64,000 nt of DNA, taken from the NCBI GenBank assembly GCA_944990035.1, contig CALYLX010000112.1, positions 1,612,001-1,676,000 of the forward strand, given 5' to 3'. How positions within the stretch are numbered: position 1 is the stretch's first letter; each line of letters starts with the position of its first letter. The stretch is from Clitopilus passeckerianus. Lineage: Eukaryota; Basidiomycota; Agaricomycetes; Agaricales; Entolomataceae. Below are positions 22,673-33,899 of this stretch, in pieces. Both the position numbers and the translations under genes were made by a program. Under the pieces are notes generated by a model. It was not told the origin of the DNA and searched no databases. It saw only the letters and a list, made by a program, of their open reading frames with translations.

Positions 22673-23537
22673 CTAATTGTACTGTTCGTCTTCGGGTTCG
22701 TCCAGACAGCGACAACAGAGGACTGGTTCCACTTGCCACCACCACCACTAAACCCCGGTTAGTCTGATATCATGGTGTGGAAAGAGACTGAACGTACATG
22801 TGGATTGATTACCCTTCCAGGCCAAGTTCCAAACACCCTGTCGACCTCCATGGACCGCCACTGTTCTGCCTCATCTCGTACCGAACTCTCGCTGCTGCTG
22901 AAGCTGCTATCGGAGAACCGCCTCCGGTACAAACTTGGCCGCAGCAAGGGTGTCTGTTCATTTGCATGCAGAAGTGCATCAATCGCCCTTTGATGCTGTC
23001 TCTCTCGCTCTTCATTCTGCGCAGCGAGCCGTGCGCGTTTTCTTGAACCTTCAGTCAGGAGAGAAACTCTGCGGCCCAACGGGCCCCAGCCTGGTTTTGT
23101 TTCATCCTCCGGGGAGCGAAGTGGCGCAGATATTGAGGAGGAAGGAGAACTTGATAGAGATGAGTCCGGCGAGAAATTGGGAATGTTATATGTGGGCGAT
23201 ATTTGAATTGGGGAAGACTGAGAGTAAAAGCTGCTGTGCCGATGGCGGTTTATCCCCGAGGTAATACGTACACGGGGTCGGAAATGAACGCGGTTAGGGG
23301 TGTACTCTTCTTCGGGACTGTCAAGAGTGTGCTGGCTGCTGCTCAACGAGGATTCCCCTCGTCTCCCCCGACCATAATCTCGAGAACAGAAGGTCGGCCT
23401 AGGGTTTGGTCATGATGATATAGGGTTTGATGGGTTAGGACCGGGCTTTCGCCGTCACTGTCCGTAGCTGGTTTTCTCAAGATGGGTGTTATGGTTGGTT
23501 TCATAGGTTCGGGAAATTGAGCGTCTGCGGATTGCAT
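22673..23537 (-). CDS. Unknown protein with Ser-rich body and CCxC tail
   Basis: Most of the product lies in one minus-strand exon. It has TPNRVHFRPRVRI, a Ser-rich run (PDSSLSSSPSSSISAPLRSP), a basic stretch (EGSRKRARLAAQNEERERQH) and SSESSVRDEAEQWRSMEVDR ... VFGTWPGRVINPH. An intron (GTACGT...GGTTTAG) leads to WWWWQVEPVLCCRCLDEPED and stop at 22673. The start is uncertain. The main exon has no usable ATG, and ATG 23537 (MQSADAQFPEPMKPTITP) with an intron of about 120 bases is the best candidate. No family recognised. The Trp run followed by CCRC looks like a deliberate C-terminal motif, possibly metal-binding or lipidated. Confidence 0.5.
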
Positions 23538-23884
23538 GCTCGTCGCTGTGTGAGAGCGCAGTGAGTACCAGGGCCAATTGAAAGGAGTATGACGTACGAA
23601 ATTCAACGACTGTGCCTGTCAGACAGTGCACTTGCGCGGGATACGGATATAAGGGTTGTCCGCCCATTTTCAAAGGCTACGAACGAGCTCGCCGTCGTGG
23701 ACAATGTCAAACCTACAGAGAGCTGTGGTGAGGGGATAGAGAGAACCGATGGGTCGTGTGAGCGTGGTTAATAGTAGATGACATCTTGGTTTCAACAATC
23801 GTGGGAACTTTAACAGATCAGCAGAGAGATTGGCATCAACACGCTGCAGCGTCTTTTTCCAAATTTGCGCCTAAGTAAAAAGCC

Positions 23885-25922
23885 TTACACAGCGGGGGAA
23901 CCTAAAACTTTCTTGATTGCGTATTGCACGGTTTCGGCATCGTATCTAGTGACCCCTTCGTACTGGCCATCCACAGCAGTACACCTGACTCCAAGTCTCT
24001 GCAAACGTGGCTTTAGAACCCAGAGCAGCTGATAGCAACGAGTCTGACACTCCACTCACTGTAATCTTTCCTACATCCACGGAGACATCCGATGTTTTGA
24101 GATACACCAGATCAGTGATAAACGCCGATACAGGATAGGTAGTGTTGACACCACCCAATCCATACGGCTGAGTTTGATAAGAGGAATTGAGGGTTCGAAC
24201 GATGGCCCTGAACGAGTATGCGGTTGTTGGAATTCCAAGGAGTGGATCCAAGAATGGATCTGCTGACTTACTGGATGTAGTCCACCGCAGAATATCCGTC
24301 TGTCTCACGATCGTTCGTTGGATTCACTGATTGGCATGAGAAAACGCCGAGCCATGAACCAGGTGGTAACTCACAAAGCAGAATCTTGGACCGCAGGGAA
24401 CGCGAACGTGCGATGCCTGCAGCCACTCCCCGCAGAGCTAGAGAGGGTATGATGCTAGGCGTTATCTCTGAGCGATATGATGCGATAATTTGGTGGAACG
24501 TTCCTACCTCGTCCATAATGATCCACAAGAGTACACCAGCACATCGTTCGAAGCTAAATTGGCAATGTAATCAGGATTCGGAGATGGGTGGATCTCCATT
24601 CCGTATGCATTGATATAAAACAGTCCTGGAGGAATTAAGGCCATGAGACGAAGATGAAATTTGTAGGATAAAGGGAACAGCTTACGGTCGATACGAGACC
24701 CTAGCGATTCATACTGGCCTTTGGAGGTTTGCTCGAACATGAAGTTCTGCCGCTGCGATATAACTTCACCCATTCCATCGACTGGAGACATTGGATCCTC
24801 GGAAATTTCAATGGCTGGGGCTAGGTCGTTCTTTGGGACGGGTGTGATATTTCACATTGACCCACAAGTCTTCTCCCATCTTCCTGGCAGGGGTTTAGCA
24901 AAGGATGGCGGGATGGATATCTATATAACTTACAAGTTCTGCTGCAATAGTGACGGTATGATTGGTGACAACCACGGGTAGGATGGTAGCCTGAAACCAA
25001 GTCAGAGGCTGTCGAGACCACTATCATTGGGTGCCCGCATACCTGGCTGCTTGTAATTGAGGAGAAGAGGAAGATGGCGGATGGGAGTGACCGGAAGAAT
25101 CCTTGGGCAGCTGCGAGGAAATAGTTCCCTATGCTGGATGGAGGTGGGTCAAGGTTATACTTGGGTTACCTCAAGGAACTGCAGGCCATACCTGCCATTG
25201 CGGAAATCAAAGTTCTTATGTGCCCTCTTCAGTACTTCGCTCTCAAAATAGACCAAGAATCCTAGGTAACATTCCTCGTGAGCACTGCTTCACGTATAGA
25301 GAGAACTCGGAAATACCTCGGATAGTTTCTTTCCGATCATTAGGGATTCCAGCCCACAGAGCGCTGCGACCTTCGACAATATCTCTCCAATGTTCCCTAG
25401 CTTCACGGTCTGTCTGAGCAGCTGGTAGCCTGTATGACAGCAGGCGACGAATTGAGTCTAGTGGGGAGGATGGTGGCGCGTTTGGAATCAGACGAATGAG
25501 CCTTGAGCGGATGTCACCTGAGAAATAAGATTAATATTGTAACTTTTGCAATGAAGGCGCTCTGATTCACCTATAGAGGGACCACCTAGTACACGAATAA
25601 TCTCACTAGAAGAGCCTCCGTCATCTGAAACCGGTAATACGTAGCATGCCCGCTTGAACGCCGAGCAGATAGCATTCCCTCCGGTACCTCCAGATAACAC
25701 TATGAACGAAGGTTCCGAAGCAATCTCCTCAACAGGTGGGGTGATTTTTAGAGGCGATACTATGGGTCGTTCGTTGCCGGGAGTGGCGTCGTTTGAGTTC
25801 CCGGGATGGTTTAGCGTATGTTGGGTGGGTAGGTCGAAGACGGAGGAGCCAGGACTACCAGGTCGACTGACCGCGAGAGAAGTTGCTCTAAAGTGCATGC
25901 TTGGTTCGATTTGCTGGTTCAT
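23885..25922 (-). CDS. CofD/YvcK-like (UPF0052-type) protein
   Basis: The minus-strand ATG at 25922 opens MNQQIEPSMHFRATSLAVSR. After a disordered 70-residue lead the CofD-family core begins: SFIVLSGGTGGNAICSAF (nucleotide-binding glycine loop) and CYVLPVSDDGGSSSEIIRVL. Later family blocks are GNYFLAAAQGFFRSLPSAIF, INAYGMEIHPSPNPDYIANL, NDVLVYSCGSLWTS and NDRETDGYSAVDYI. The last exon ends RCTAVDGQYEGVTRYDAETV and then AIKKVLGSPAV. The fold binds a sugar-nucleotide-like ligand. CofD proper transfers phospholactate to Fo, and bacterial YvcK binds UDP-GlcNAc. The substrate of the fungal branch is not something I can state. About ten short introns; the junction ending in TCTAAAG near 24014 was checked for phase. 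The DUF7704 gene diverges from it. Confidence 0.82.
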
Positions 25923-26176
25923 CGTCGTGTAAATTGCTGGTAAGACGCGTCAACCAGCGATATATATCCTCTGGTAACGCTGGAGACGTGTAGAAGACGT
26001 GTTCCTGTGTTGTTCATGACGAGCTTGCGGGGATCACGCTCCGACGCGCACGATCACGAAATGGTGGCCTTGACAATCTAATCACCGTCCCTGCATTTCT
26101 GACCTATACCATAACCTCGACTGGTGGCTTTGCGATATTTAAACTGACCAGGCCGAATTCTCTACCAGAATTGATC
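25923..26176. promoter_or_regulatory. Divergent promoter, CofD-like / DUF7704
   Basis: A 254-base gap between start codons. TATTTAAAC occurs at about 26136, roughly 40 bases before the DUF7704 ATG, and TATATATCC-like sequence lies near 25962 on the CofD-like side. Confidence 0.45.
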
Positions 26177-27033
26177 ATGGCCACCACTCAGAAAGACTTC
26201 CCTGCTCTTCCGGGGTTCTACAAGTTCGTTCTGTTATACCTTGAGCCAGGTGAGTTGCTGGCAGTTCTCTCAACAACCTATTACTGATTGAAAAGCATTA
26301 CCTTGCAATTACCTCAGTTTCAACCACAATACCTGCCCTATCTTGCTTCATATATCCTGGGACGCAATGGTTTTACAACGAGCTCATTCCTGGTCCTGCG
26401 TCATCAACTATGGACCCTCGTGCAGTTGCTTCTGTGTGGCAACTTGTCAATTGTACGTTCTCTGTTCCTCGACCAACCACTCATCATTGACAGCGTAGTG
26501 CTTTAACCTAGGTTATCTCTTACTGGCAATGATGTCCTCTATTCTGTTCCGCGCAATAAGGAATACCCTTTCGCATGATCCTGTCGCCCAGGAACGTATT
26601 CTGGGGGCTGCTCTCACTGTGCTAGCCATTGCCGATGTGAGTTCAAACCTCTTTTCCGGCCTAGACCATCCTAATGCCGCTAATGTCCATAGATAACTCA
26701 GTAAGTACTGTTCCGGAATATGAACTGTTTTGTAGTTATGGCCAACTGACGTTGATCTGCAGCATCGTGGCGAGCGTTTTGGCACTCCCAACCAGCGTAA
26801 GACTGAGCCCGGCAACCTGGAATGGGACAACGCATGGGAATATCACTGCTACGTCGATTCTTTTCCTCACAAGGTAAGTTTCAAGTTTATCTCAATTGCG
26901 CTACACATTGTAGGGCTTCGTCGATAGCCGACGAGTGCTCATGCGGTCTACCCACAGGATGTCTTGGTTCGCAGGTATAGGACGGAAGCGATATTACTAC
27001 GGACAGAAGCCATTGCCCCAAAAGACGTTGTAG
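26177..27033 (+). CDS. DUF7704-type multi-pass membrane protein
   Basis: The spliced protein reads MATTQKDFPALPGFYKFVLL-YLEP, then VSTTIPALSCFIYPGTQWFY, CYLLLAMMSSILFRAIRNTL, ERILGAALTVLAIADITHIV and a C-terminus with RMSWFAGIGRK. The early LEP, a tract ending in YNELIPGP, four hydrophobic segments and a closing WF.GIGRK match what I know of the fungal DUF7704 family of small four-helix membrane proteins. The function is unknown. The gene has at least five introns. One exon is only 8 nt (26693-26700), and skipping it changes the frame to one lacking the family motif. About 180 residues; stop TAG 27031-27033. Convergent with the following gene. Confidence 0.75.
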
Positions 27034-27356
27034 GTCCGCCGCTTTATGACACCGGCGGATTTTGTAGGCGAATAGTATTGTTTATGATGTGGTCTCATTT
27101 CTTGAGGATGAGAGAATAAAGAACGTTGCTTTTATTGCACAATATAAAATTACATGATAACGTCGCCCCGACGCAAAACGACACCGCACAGAAGTAAGAA
27201 TAGACGTCGTACACATGAAAAGTAGTCCGAGTCGGTTCAGGGAAAAAGTAAACACTGATGAAAGAACCTGCGACGGTGGCGCAGTTGCTGAGGGAAGCAA
27301 GCCGCGTCAGTGGGTCCCGACTCCTTGACACATCTGTCGTGGAGAATGTTCTATGA

Positions 27357-28889
27357 TTAAGTGTTCACCACCGTGAAGCGGCGTGCCGGCGCTGGCCGTT
27401 GAGGAGGCCGCATGGGTTGAGGTTCTGCGGACGAAGACATCTCCCAATAACTTGACAAGTCGACTTCCGAGACTGATAGTCGTGGTGGGCGGTCTTGTGC
27501 TTCACGTTGAGTCCGTTGTTGCCACTGTTCTATGGACATAGGCTGCATGGGCGCTGTCCGCGGGTCAAGACTTGGCGGTGGGGAAGGTGTGCGATTGGGG
27601 TGGAGGGGACGCAGGGAATCTGTGCGGTGCTGCTCCATCTCGGGCACGCGGAGAGGTTCAACGGTAACAATGGCAGGGGGAGGTCGGAAGAGCAGTGTGC
27701 GTGAACGGTTGATCATTGGCCTCACAAGCATCGCTGGGTTGAATGAGAAGGTGCTTGCGTTAGTTGCGTGAACGGTGCTGGGGGACTTGGCATGGTGGGG
27801 GAACCTCATGAAAGAGGGAACCCAAGGCCCAGCGGGTTTGGGTGGCGTTGGCTCGACCACGGCAGGTAGAACGGGCGAAGGCCCAGTGGCATTGCGCTGC
27901 CTGTACCACAAGAAAGCAACTAGAAGGAGGAGCAATCCAGCAATAGTGCCTAATACGGCGCCCACAATTTTCCCAGTACAATCATTCCCACCGGATTGGG
28001 AAGCAGAAGCAGGTGCAGGCACGCTGGAACCTGAAGGGGTGCTGGAGGCCGCTGTTGGATCCGGCGTACCATCATCTTGGCTGAATCACTCGAGTTAAAA
28101 GGCGCTGCCGCCATGGAAAAGGAGAAATTACTCACGAGTAAACAAGGTAATCTAGCAGAACTAGCGATTTGGGACCACCAACTTGACCATTTTGGATAGT
28201 CAGACTATGACTACCAGGCGAAAGCGAGGTAGTGGCAAAGACGGGAACGTTGTACACGAATTTAGGGCCATTCGTATTCGGGGTGTGATTAAAAGAACCA
28301 GCGACTTGGCCATCAATCAGGAAGAACATCTCAGAGTATCCACTGGATGAGCCATATGTCAGACACGTGAGGAAGAAGACGTTAGCTAAGGAGATGCATA
28401 CGTGGGGTTATCTTGTGTATTTGCTAGGATGCAAAATACATAAACCGCTGTACCTGGAGGAACTCTTAACGGAGGGGATGTTCTACTGAGCAAAATACAC
28501 TCACCATTGAACGAGGTACTGGCGATCCTCAAGCTTTTCCCGTTTCGATCTTCTAGCCTATTCTATATAAATAGTTAGCTAACGAGACAGATGCCCATCG
28601 TGAATGTTTTCATACAGACGTCCCATCGTGCCAAGTGCCTGTCAGAGAGAATTGCTCAGAGCTACTGCCGATGAATGTAGAGATAAGACTCACGGTTTAA
28701 AGTCTGGCTCACGTCTATATTGGGCGTAGCTGTACATCCTTGACAAGTAGGCCCAAAATACCATCCATCGGCGGGGGAGTAAATTATCTTCGGTGACGCA
28801 TCGTCGATTGTGACATTGGACAGTTTAGCAGAAACCCAAGATATTGAAGATATTAAAGATATTGAAAAGCAGATCCAAAGCGAGCGCAT
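27357..28889 (-). CDS. Single-pass membrane glycoprotein, basidiomycete type
   Basis: The minus-strand ATG at 28889 starts a signal peptide (MRSLWICFSISLISSISWVS). The ectodomain begins LSNVTIDDASPKIIYSPADG and continues with GWYFGPTCQGCT, TWHDGT, TAVYVFCILANTQDNP, SEMFFLIDGQVAGSF and GSHSLTIQNG. This is the arrangement of a large basidiomycete family with jelly-roll-like ectodomains. A Ser/Pro linker leads to one membrane helix (IVGAVLGTIAGLLLLLVAFL) followed by WYRQR. A proline- and arginine-rich cytosolic tail of about 170 residues ends FTVVNT at stop 27357. Six or so short introns. Probable cell-surface protein; ligand unknown. Upstream divergent neighbour: GCN20-type gene. Confidence 0.75.
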
Positions 28890-29303
28890 ATTCCAAAGAG
28901 TGGACGACTTGAGTAGTCAAAGACGCAGTGAAGTGACAACACTGGGTCAAATAGGTTTCTAAAGCATAGACTGAGGGAGGCGAGTAACCAACGAGTAACA
29001 CTGGTGAGCGTCGGTGGTAAGAGGAAAACAGGCGGTGCTCCATGTAAAGGCTCTCGTGATGTTCTCCTTGATGTACACAACATTTTCCCAAGACTTTCTC
29101 CCTAGAAACCGGCTTGCAAACGTTCTCGATCTAACAGGAACGGCGAACTACATCAAAGCATCAAGTTCGTGATCGCCAAACGGAGATGGCGGCAATAATT
29201 GAGATGATGCTGACATAAGCCAGACATCCTCCTCACCTCGGTCGCGTTCACTGACTAGCTCAGCTCAAAAACTTTGAACAGCCTCGCTGCTCTACCTGCC
29301 ACG
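28890..29303. promoter_or_regulatory. Divergent promoter, membrane protein / GCN20-type gene
   Basis: A 414-base gap without a coding exon that I can support. Confidence 0.4.
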
Positions 29304-32300
29304 ATGTCTTCAGACGATATTGCGGAGGAAATAAGAATGTGCCTTCCAGGAGCCGAAGAAATTGTAGTTCAATACCTAGCGGGATACCTGGTAGACGATG
29401 CCAGTGAGGAAGAAGATGTGCTTGACATTGCAAAATATATCCTGGCCTCAATTGCGGGAGATCGGGTTGATATCCTGGAGAAGTTAATGTTGCGCCTTGG
29501 GAGCCTATTGGAAGATCAGCTGAAGGTCCGAACAAAGGCTCGGTCTGCCCCCAAGCTGCAAAAGCTGGATAAGGTTCTGGATATGAGTAAATCCCAGATG
29601 TCAAGCACGATTGCTCTTTCGGAAGGTGTAGACCTAGAGTCCATCAATAAGGGAAAGTGTGTAGTGAAGTTTCCCTTATTGAATTAATGGCTAATTTCTG
29701 GTTTGAAGGGCATCCCGGGTCGATATGAAGAAACTAGAGAAACAGGAGGCAAAACTCAAGGTTAGGGCTGTCAACCAAACTGAGATAGCGTCGGTATTCT
29801 AACTCGTCCCACCCTTGATAGGCCAAGATTGAGAAACGGGCGCGACGGGACCTCTATGAAGGCTCTAAGCTTCTGGATGCTCACAAAAAACAGGTTGGCT
29901 GAATGGTTCTGGTCCGCTGCCGGATATTCATACTTCACGTTTATAGCAAACCTATGAAGAGATGTATATGAAGGTAATATCATGTTCTGAGACTATGTCA
30001 CCAACTTTCAGGCACTGACGACCCTTTTCAATTTGACAATTACTAGATTAACCCTCTCGAAGCAAATGCAACCGCCAAACAGAAGAGCAAGGATATTCAT
30101 CTGCCATCCATCGACGTCAACTTTGGATCAAATCGCATCCTGTGAGCACTATAAGTTCTATGTATATCCATCAATTGGGATCTAAACCTTTCCCGTCAGT
30201 TCTGGTGCAAGCCTTACATTGGCGTATGGTCGACGGTACGGACTTATTGGTCGCAATGGTAAGTCCCAACCTATATCGCGGCTAGCGAGAACACCGCCGA
30301 TGCTAACTTGTTCCAGGTGTCGGGAAATCCACCCTTTTACGACATATTGCGATGCGTGAGGTTCCCATCCCCTCACACATCACCATTCTCTTTGTTGAAC
30401 AAGAGGTGGGTTTAGAAACCTTTCGTCGGCCTCTTTGTGTGTCTGATATTAGTCTTAGATTATTGGCGATGATACGACTGCCATTGATTCCGTCCTCAAA
30501 GCCGACGTGTGGCGAGACCACCTACTCAAGGAGGAAGCTAGTTTGAATGCGAAATTGGCAGATCTCGAGGCTGAAGGAGACGAGAAGCGATTTGAGGATG
30601 CTCGAGAAGAGCTTTCATTGCGTCTCACGGAGGTACATTCGCGTCTTAGTGATATGGATGCTGCTAGTGGTCCCGCACGTGCAGCTGCGCTTCTGGCAGG
30701 TGTGTTTGTCGGTTGTTCTCTCGTTCTTGTCTTGGCTGAGATGATCTCAAAAAAGGGTTGGGCTTCGATGAGGCCGATCAGCAACGACCAACAAGAAGCT
30801 TCAGTGGTGGTTGGAGGTGAGAACTTTCTACAGAGAAAAATCGTGATCGGAACTCATGTTCAACATGCAGGATGCGGTTGGCACTTGCACGCGCGCTGTT
30901 TGTCAAAGTAAGTTCGCCACAGAGAAGTATAACAGAAATCCACGTTCTGAAATTGCATATCAGCCTGCCCTATTGCTGCTGGATGAACCCTCGAATCATA
31001 GTATGTCACCTGATTTCCAATCTCTGACAATGATTAACTTCATTTGATGATCAGTCGATCTTAATGCGCTTGCTTGGCTTGAAGACTACCTTCAGACCTG
31101 GCCGGGTACAATTCTTGTCGTGTAGGTTGGCTATTTGACAAGGATTCTGAGTCTACTAATAGGTCTATGAAGATCCCACGACAGAGCCTTCCTGTAAGCC
31201 GATTATTGGCCGGATCGTCATGGAAGCTAATCATCGCAAACAGAGACGCGGTCGCGACTGATATTGTCCACCAGCACAGCGAGCGTCTAGATTACTACAA
31301 AGGGTAAAGTTGCAAACCTTGTTTACGGATCGTGCACTGATTGGTTGATTGCAGGAATTTCACACAATTCTATTCGACGAAATCTGAGCGTGACAAAAAC
31401 ATGCGAAAGGAGTACGAGACTCAGATGGACTACAGAAAGCATCTCCAGGCATTCATCGACCGATGGAGATACAATGCCAATCGTGGTATGTCAGGGTTTA
31501 TTTACGCCGGCGGCCTTATTTGCTCAAAAGGATTTACACAGCGGCACAGGCTCAAATGAAGATCAAGATTCTGGAAAAGGTTGCCACAACATCACTCTCC
31601 TTCCATATCTGACCTCATATTTCTGATACATAGCTACCCGACTTACAACCTCCTGAAGAAGCTGCCACAGAACAGTTCCGGTACGTTAATTGCTTGATTG
31701 GGACGAGATGTCATTCGCTTAGGTTGTGCCAGATTCCCTGAAACCGAGAAAATATCACCACCTCTTTTGCAAATGTCCGAGATTACATTTGGGTACATGC
31801 CGGATAAGATTCTCTTGAAAGGCGTTAACCTTGATATCGGATTGGACTCTCGAATCGCCATGGTTGGAGCTAACGGTGCGGGAAAGTCTACAGTGTGAGG
31901 CCCATCTGTTCCTCATTGATTAAGTTGTTGAGCATCTGACACAGTATTAAACTCTTAACCCAAGAGTTGAAACCGCTGGGTGGCCATGTGGTCCGCAATG
32001 GCCGGCTTAGAATGTAAGAAGTGGCCCTCTTGGAATTTGTTATTATCGGGCTGACCCTTGTCTTTCCCAGTGGCTACTTCGCCCAGCATCATGTTGACTC
32101 ACTGGACCCTCTTATGACGCCTGTTCAATTTCTTGCGTCGAAGTTCCCTGGAAAATCAGAACAAGAGTACAGGAGCCACCTGGGGAACTTCCAGATCAGC
32201 GGCATGACAGGGTACATCTATTCTCCGCTCTCTTCGCCTCGTTTCTGACCGATGTCCGAAATAGAATACAGTTGATCGGGACACTCTCTGGAGGTCAGAA

Positions 32301-32790
32301 ATCTCGTGTTGCATTTGCCGTCTTGTCGCTCCAACAGCCTCATGTCTTGTTGCTCGACGAGGTACGCTTGCAGTTTTCTTCATAGAAATGATCGGTGTTC
32401 TCACTTCGTCCACAAAGCCCACTAACCACCTGGATATCGAGGTAAATTAACAGAAGTATTGCCTTCTTTGTACAGATGCTAACCCGGTGGCAGGGCCTGG
32501 ATGCACTTATGGACGCCTTACAGAAATGGAACGGAGGTGTGATTATCATTTCACACGACGAAAGATTCATTACGACGGTAGCAAATGAGGTCAGCACGAT
32601 GCAGGCCAAATCACGGAATAGACTTCTGATTGTATCACAGTTATGGGTCTGCGGTGACGGAACGGTGTCTAAATTCAAGGGCGACGTCGAGGCTTACAAG
32701 GCAAGTCTACCCCATCCCAATGGTGTAATGACTGTACTCATAACTACGTCACAGAGCCTCATCGTCAAGAACATCAAAATGAAGCCTTGA
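29304..32790 (+). CDS. GCN20: ABCF ATPase, GCN20 type (ABCF3)
   Basis: This soluble twin-ABC protein works with Gcn1 on ribosomes to activate the eIF2 kinase Gcn2. The N-terminus from ATG 29304 (MSSDDIAEEIRMCLPGAEEI, VQYLAGYLVDDASEEEDVLD) is the Gcn1-binding part of the family. The first ABC has Walker A GRNGVGKST (split by an intron near 30258), signature SFSGGWRMRLALA (split near 30817) and LLLDEPSNH. The second has GANGAGKST near 31870, signature LSGGQKSRVAFA near 32290 and LLLDEPTNHLD, then SHDERFI. No transmembrane segment. The end is GDVEAYK, an intron, then SLIVKNIKMKP and TGA 32788-32790. Introns are very dense and some exon borders are approximate. Confidence 0.92.
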
Positions 32791-33020
32791 AGCTCGGTTG
32801 CTGCAGCATGCTTTTCATGTTCCGCTCCTTGAGGTCGTATGTGTTGCGTTGCAAGTCTCGAAATCCAATGGAATAATACAATATATACAAGTGATAGTCC
32901 AACCCATGAGTACACGAATGCCAACGTCTACGAAGAAAGCCCTGCGTCAAAAGAAACGGAAGCCTGTAGAAACACAAATCTTGATCTCCACCCTCCCAAG
33001 AGATATTCGGAACCAAACGT

Positions 33021-33524
33021 TAGGAGTGTACCAGAGTTACACCCGCTGCCCTGAGTAATGAAGAAAAATTCAAGATCCTCATGAGATTCACTCTATAAAG
33101 GAGCTTACGGTAGCGAGACATCATCGTCGTCCTCGACTTCAGCCTGTATGTCGAGTATCAAAGTTCCCTGGAAAGTGTTTCCATTGAATTGGAATCGAGC
33201 ATGGTTAGGTCAATGTACCCACATCTGACATTCGCCACGTCCTGGTTACGGTTCCATAGTGTATCTTGGAGTCTGAAGCCCAGTAGAAGACACGATCGCC
33301 TTCAACGATCGTGAAATGACGTTGGTCGCGGGAGTTGACGTTGACTATGAGATCAAGTTAAAATTAGCTCGGGGAGCGACGGAGAGAGGATAGCACTAAC
33401 CGACAGTCATTGAATTGGAATGAGATGAAGAGTTAACGAGAGGGTGGAGTCCTGGGGCCATATTTAAGAGTTTCGCGGTAGCGACCGCTTCCCACATATC
33501 ACGGTGAACAGGGTTCTGTGGCAT
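33021..33524 (-). CDS. Small four-exon protein, unknown function
   Basis: The minus-strand ATG at 33524 gives MPQNPVHRDMWEAVATAKLL ... VNSSSHSNSMTV. An intron (GTTAGT...CTCATAG) leads to NVNSRDQRHFTIVEGDRVFY and HYGTVTRTWRMSD. Another intron (GTGGGT...TTTCCAG) leads to GTLILDIQAEVEDDDDVSLP. The frame can stop at 33105, but a consensus GTAAGC donor there and a TTACTCAG acceptor 58 bases on give a last exon ending AAGVTLVHS at 33021. About 120 residues, no signal peptide, an acidic patch near the end and a beta-rich look. I do not recognise it. A TATATA element lies about 56 bases upstream, near 33580. Confidence 0.55.
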
Positions 33525-33899
33525 TTTCGAAGTGATTGAGCTGACTAGAAGAGACTGTTCACATGACATGATGCCGAGAATATATAGATTCTAATCTGTA
33601 CCCTGAAATACCAGTCACTGCTGTAATGAAAGGCACATGTTTTGTGCCCAGTTGACAGTTGAAAAGAGCCGACCGATTTACAGATTTCAATGCAGCGAGT
33701 GTCGGCGGAGAGGACCCAGTTTCTCGGCTAGATCAAGAACCTTAGATCAAGGGTCGCGGAGATCAAAACGCGTGTACGTAAGTCACGTGCATCGCGTGCC
33801 GTTGACGGCTGTTGAAAGACTCGGGAGCGCGTTTAGACTGTACAACGAACTCGTAACGACTCATTACTGGAGCTCGACTCTTGGTGTTCTTCAGCCACC
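33525..33899. promoter_or_regulatory. Divergent promoter, small unknown gene / TOP2
   Basis: A 375-base gap between divergent start codons. TATATA near 33578-33583 serves the minus-strand gene. No obvious TATA box for TOP2. Confidence 0.45.
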
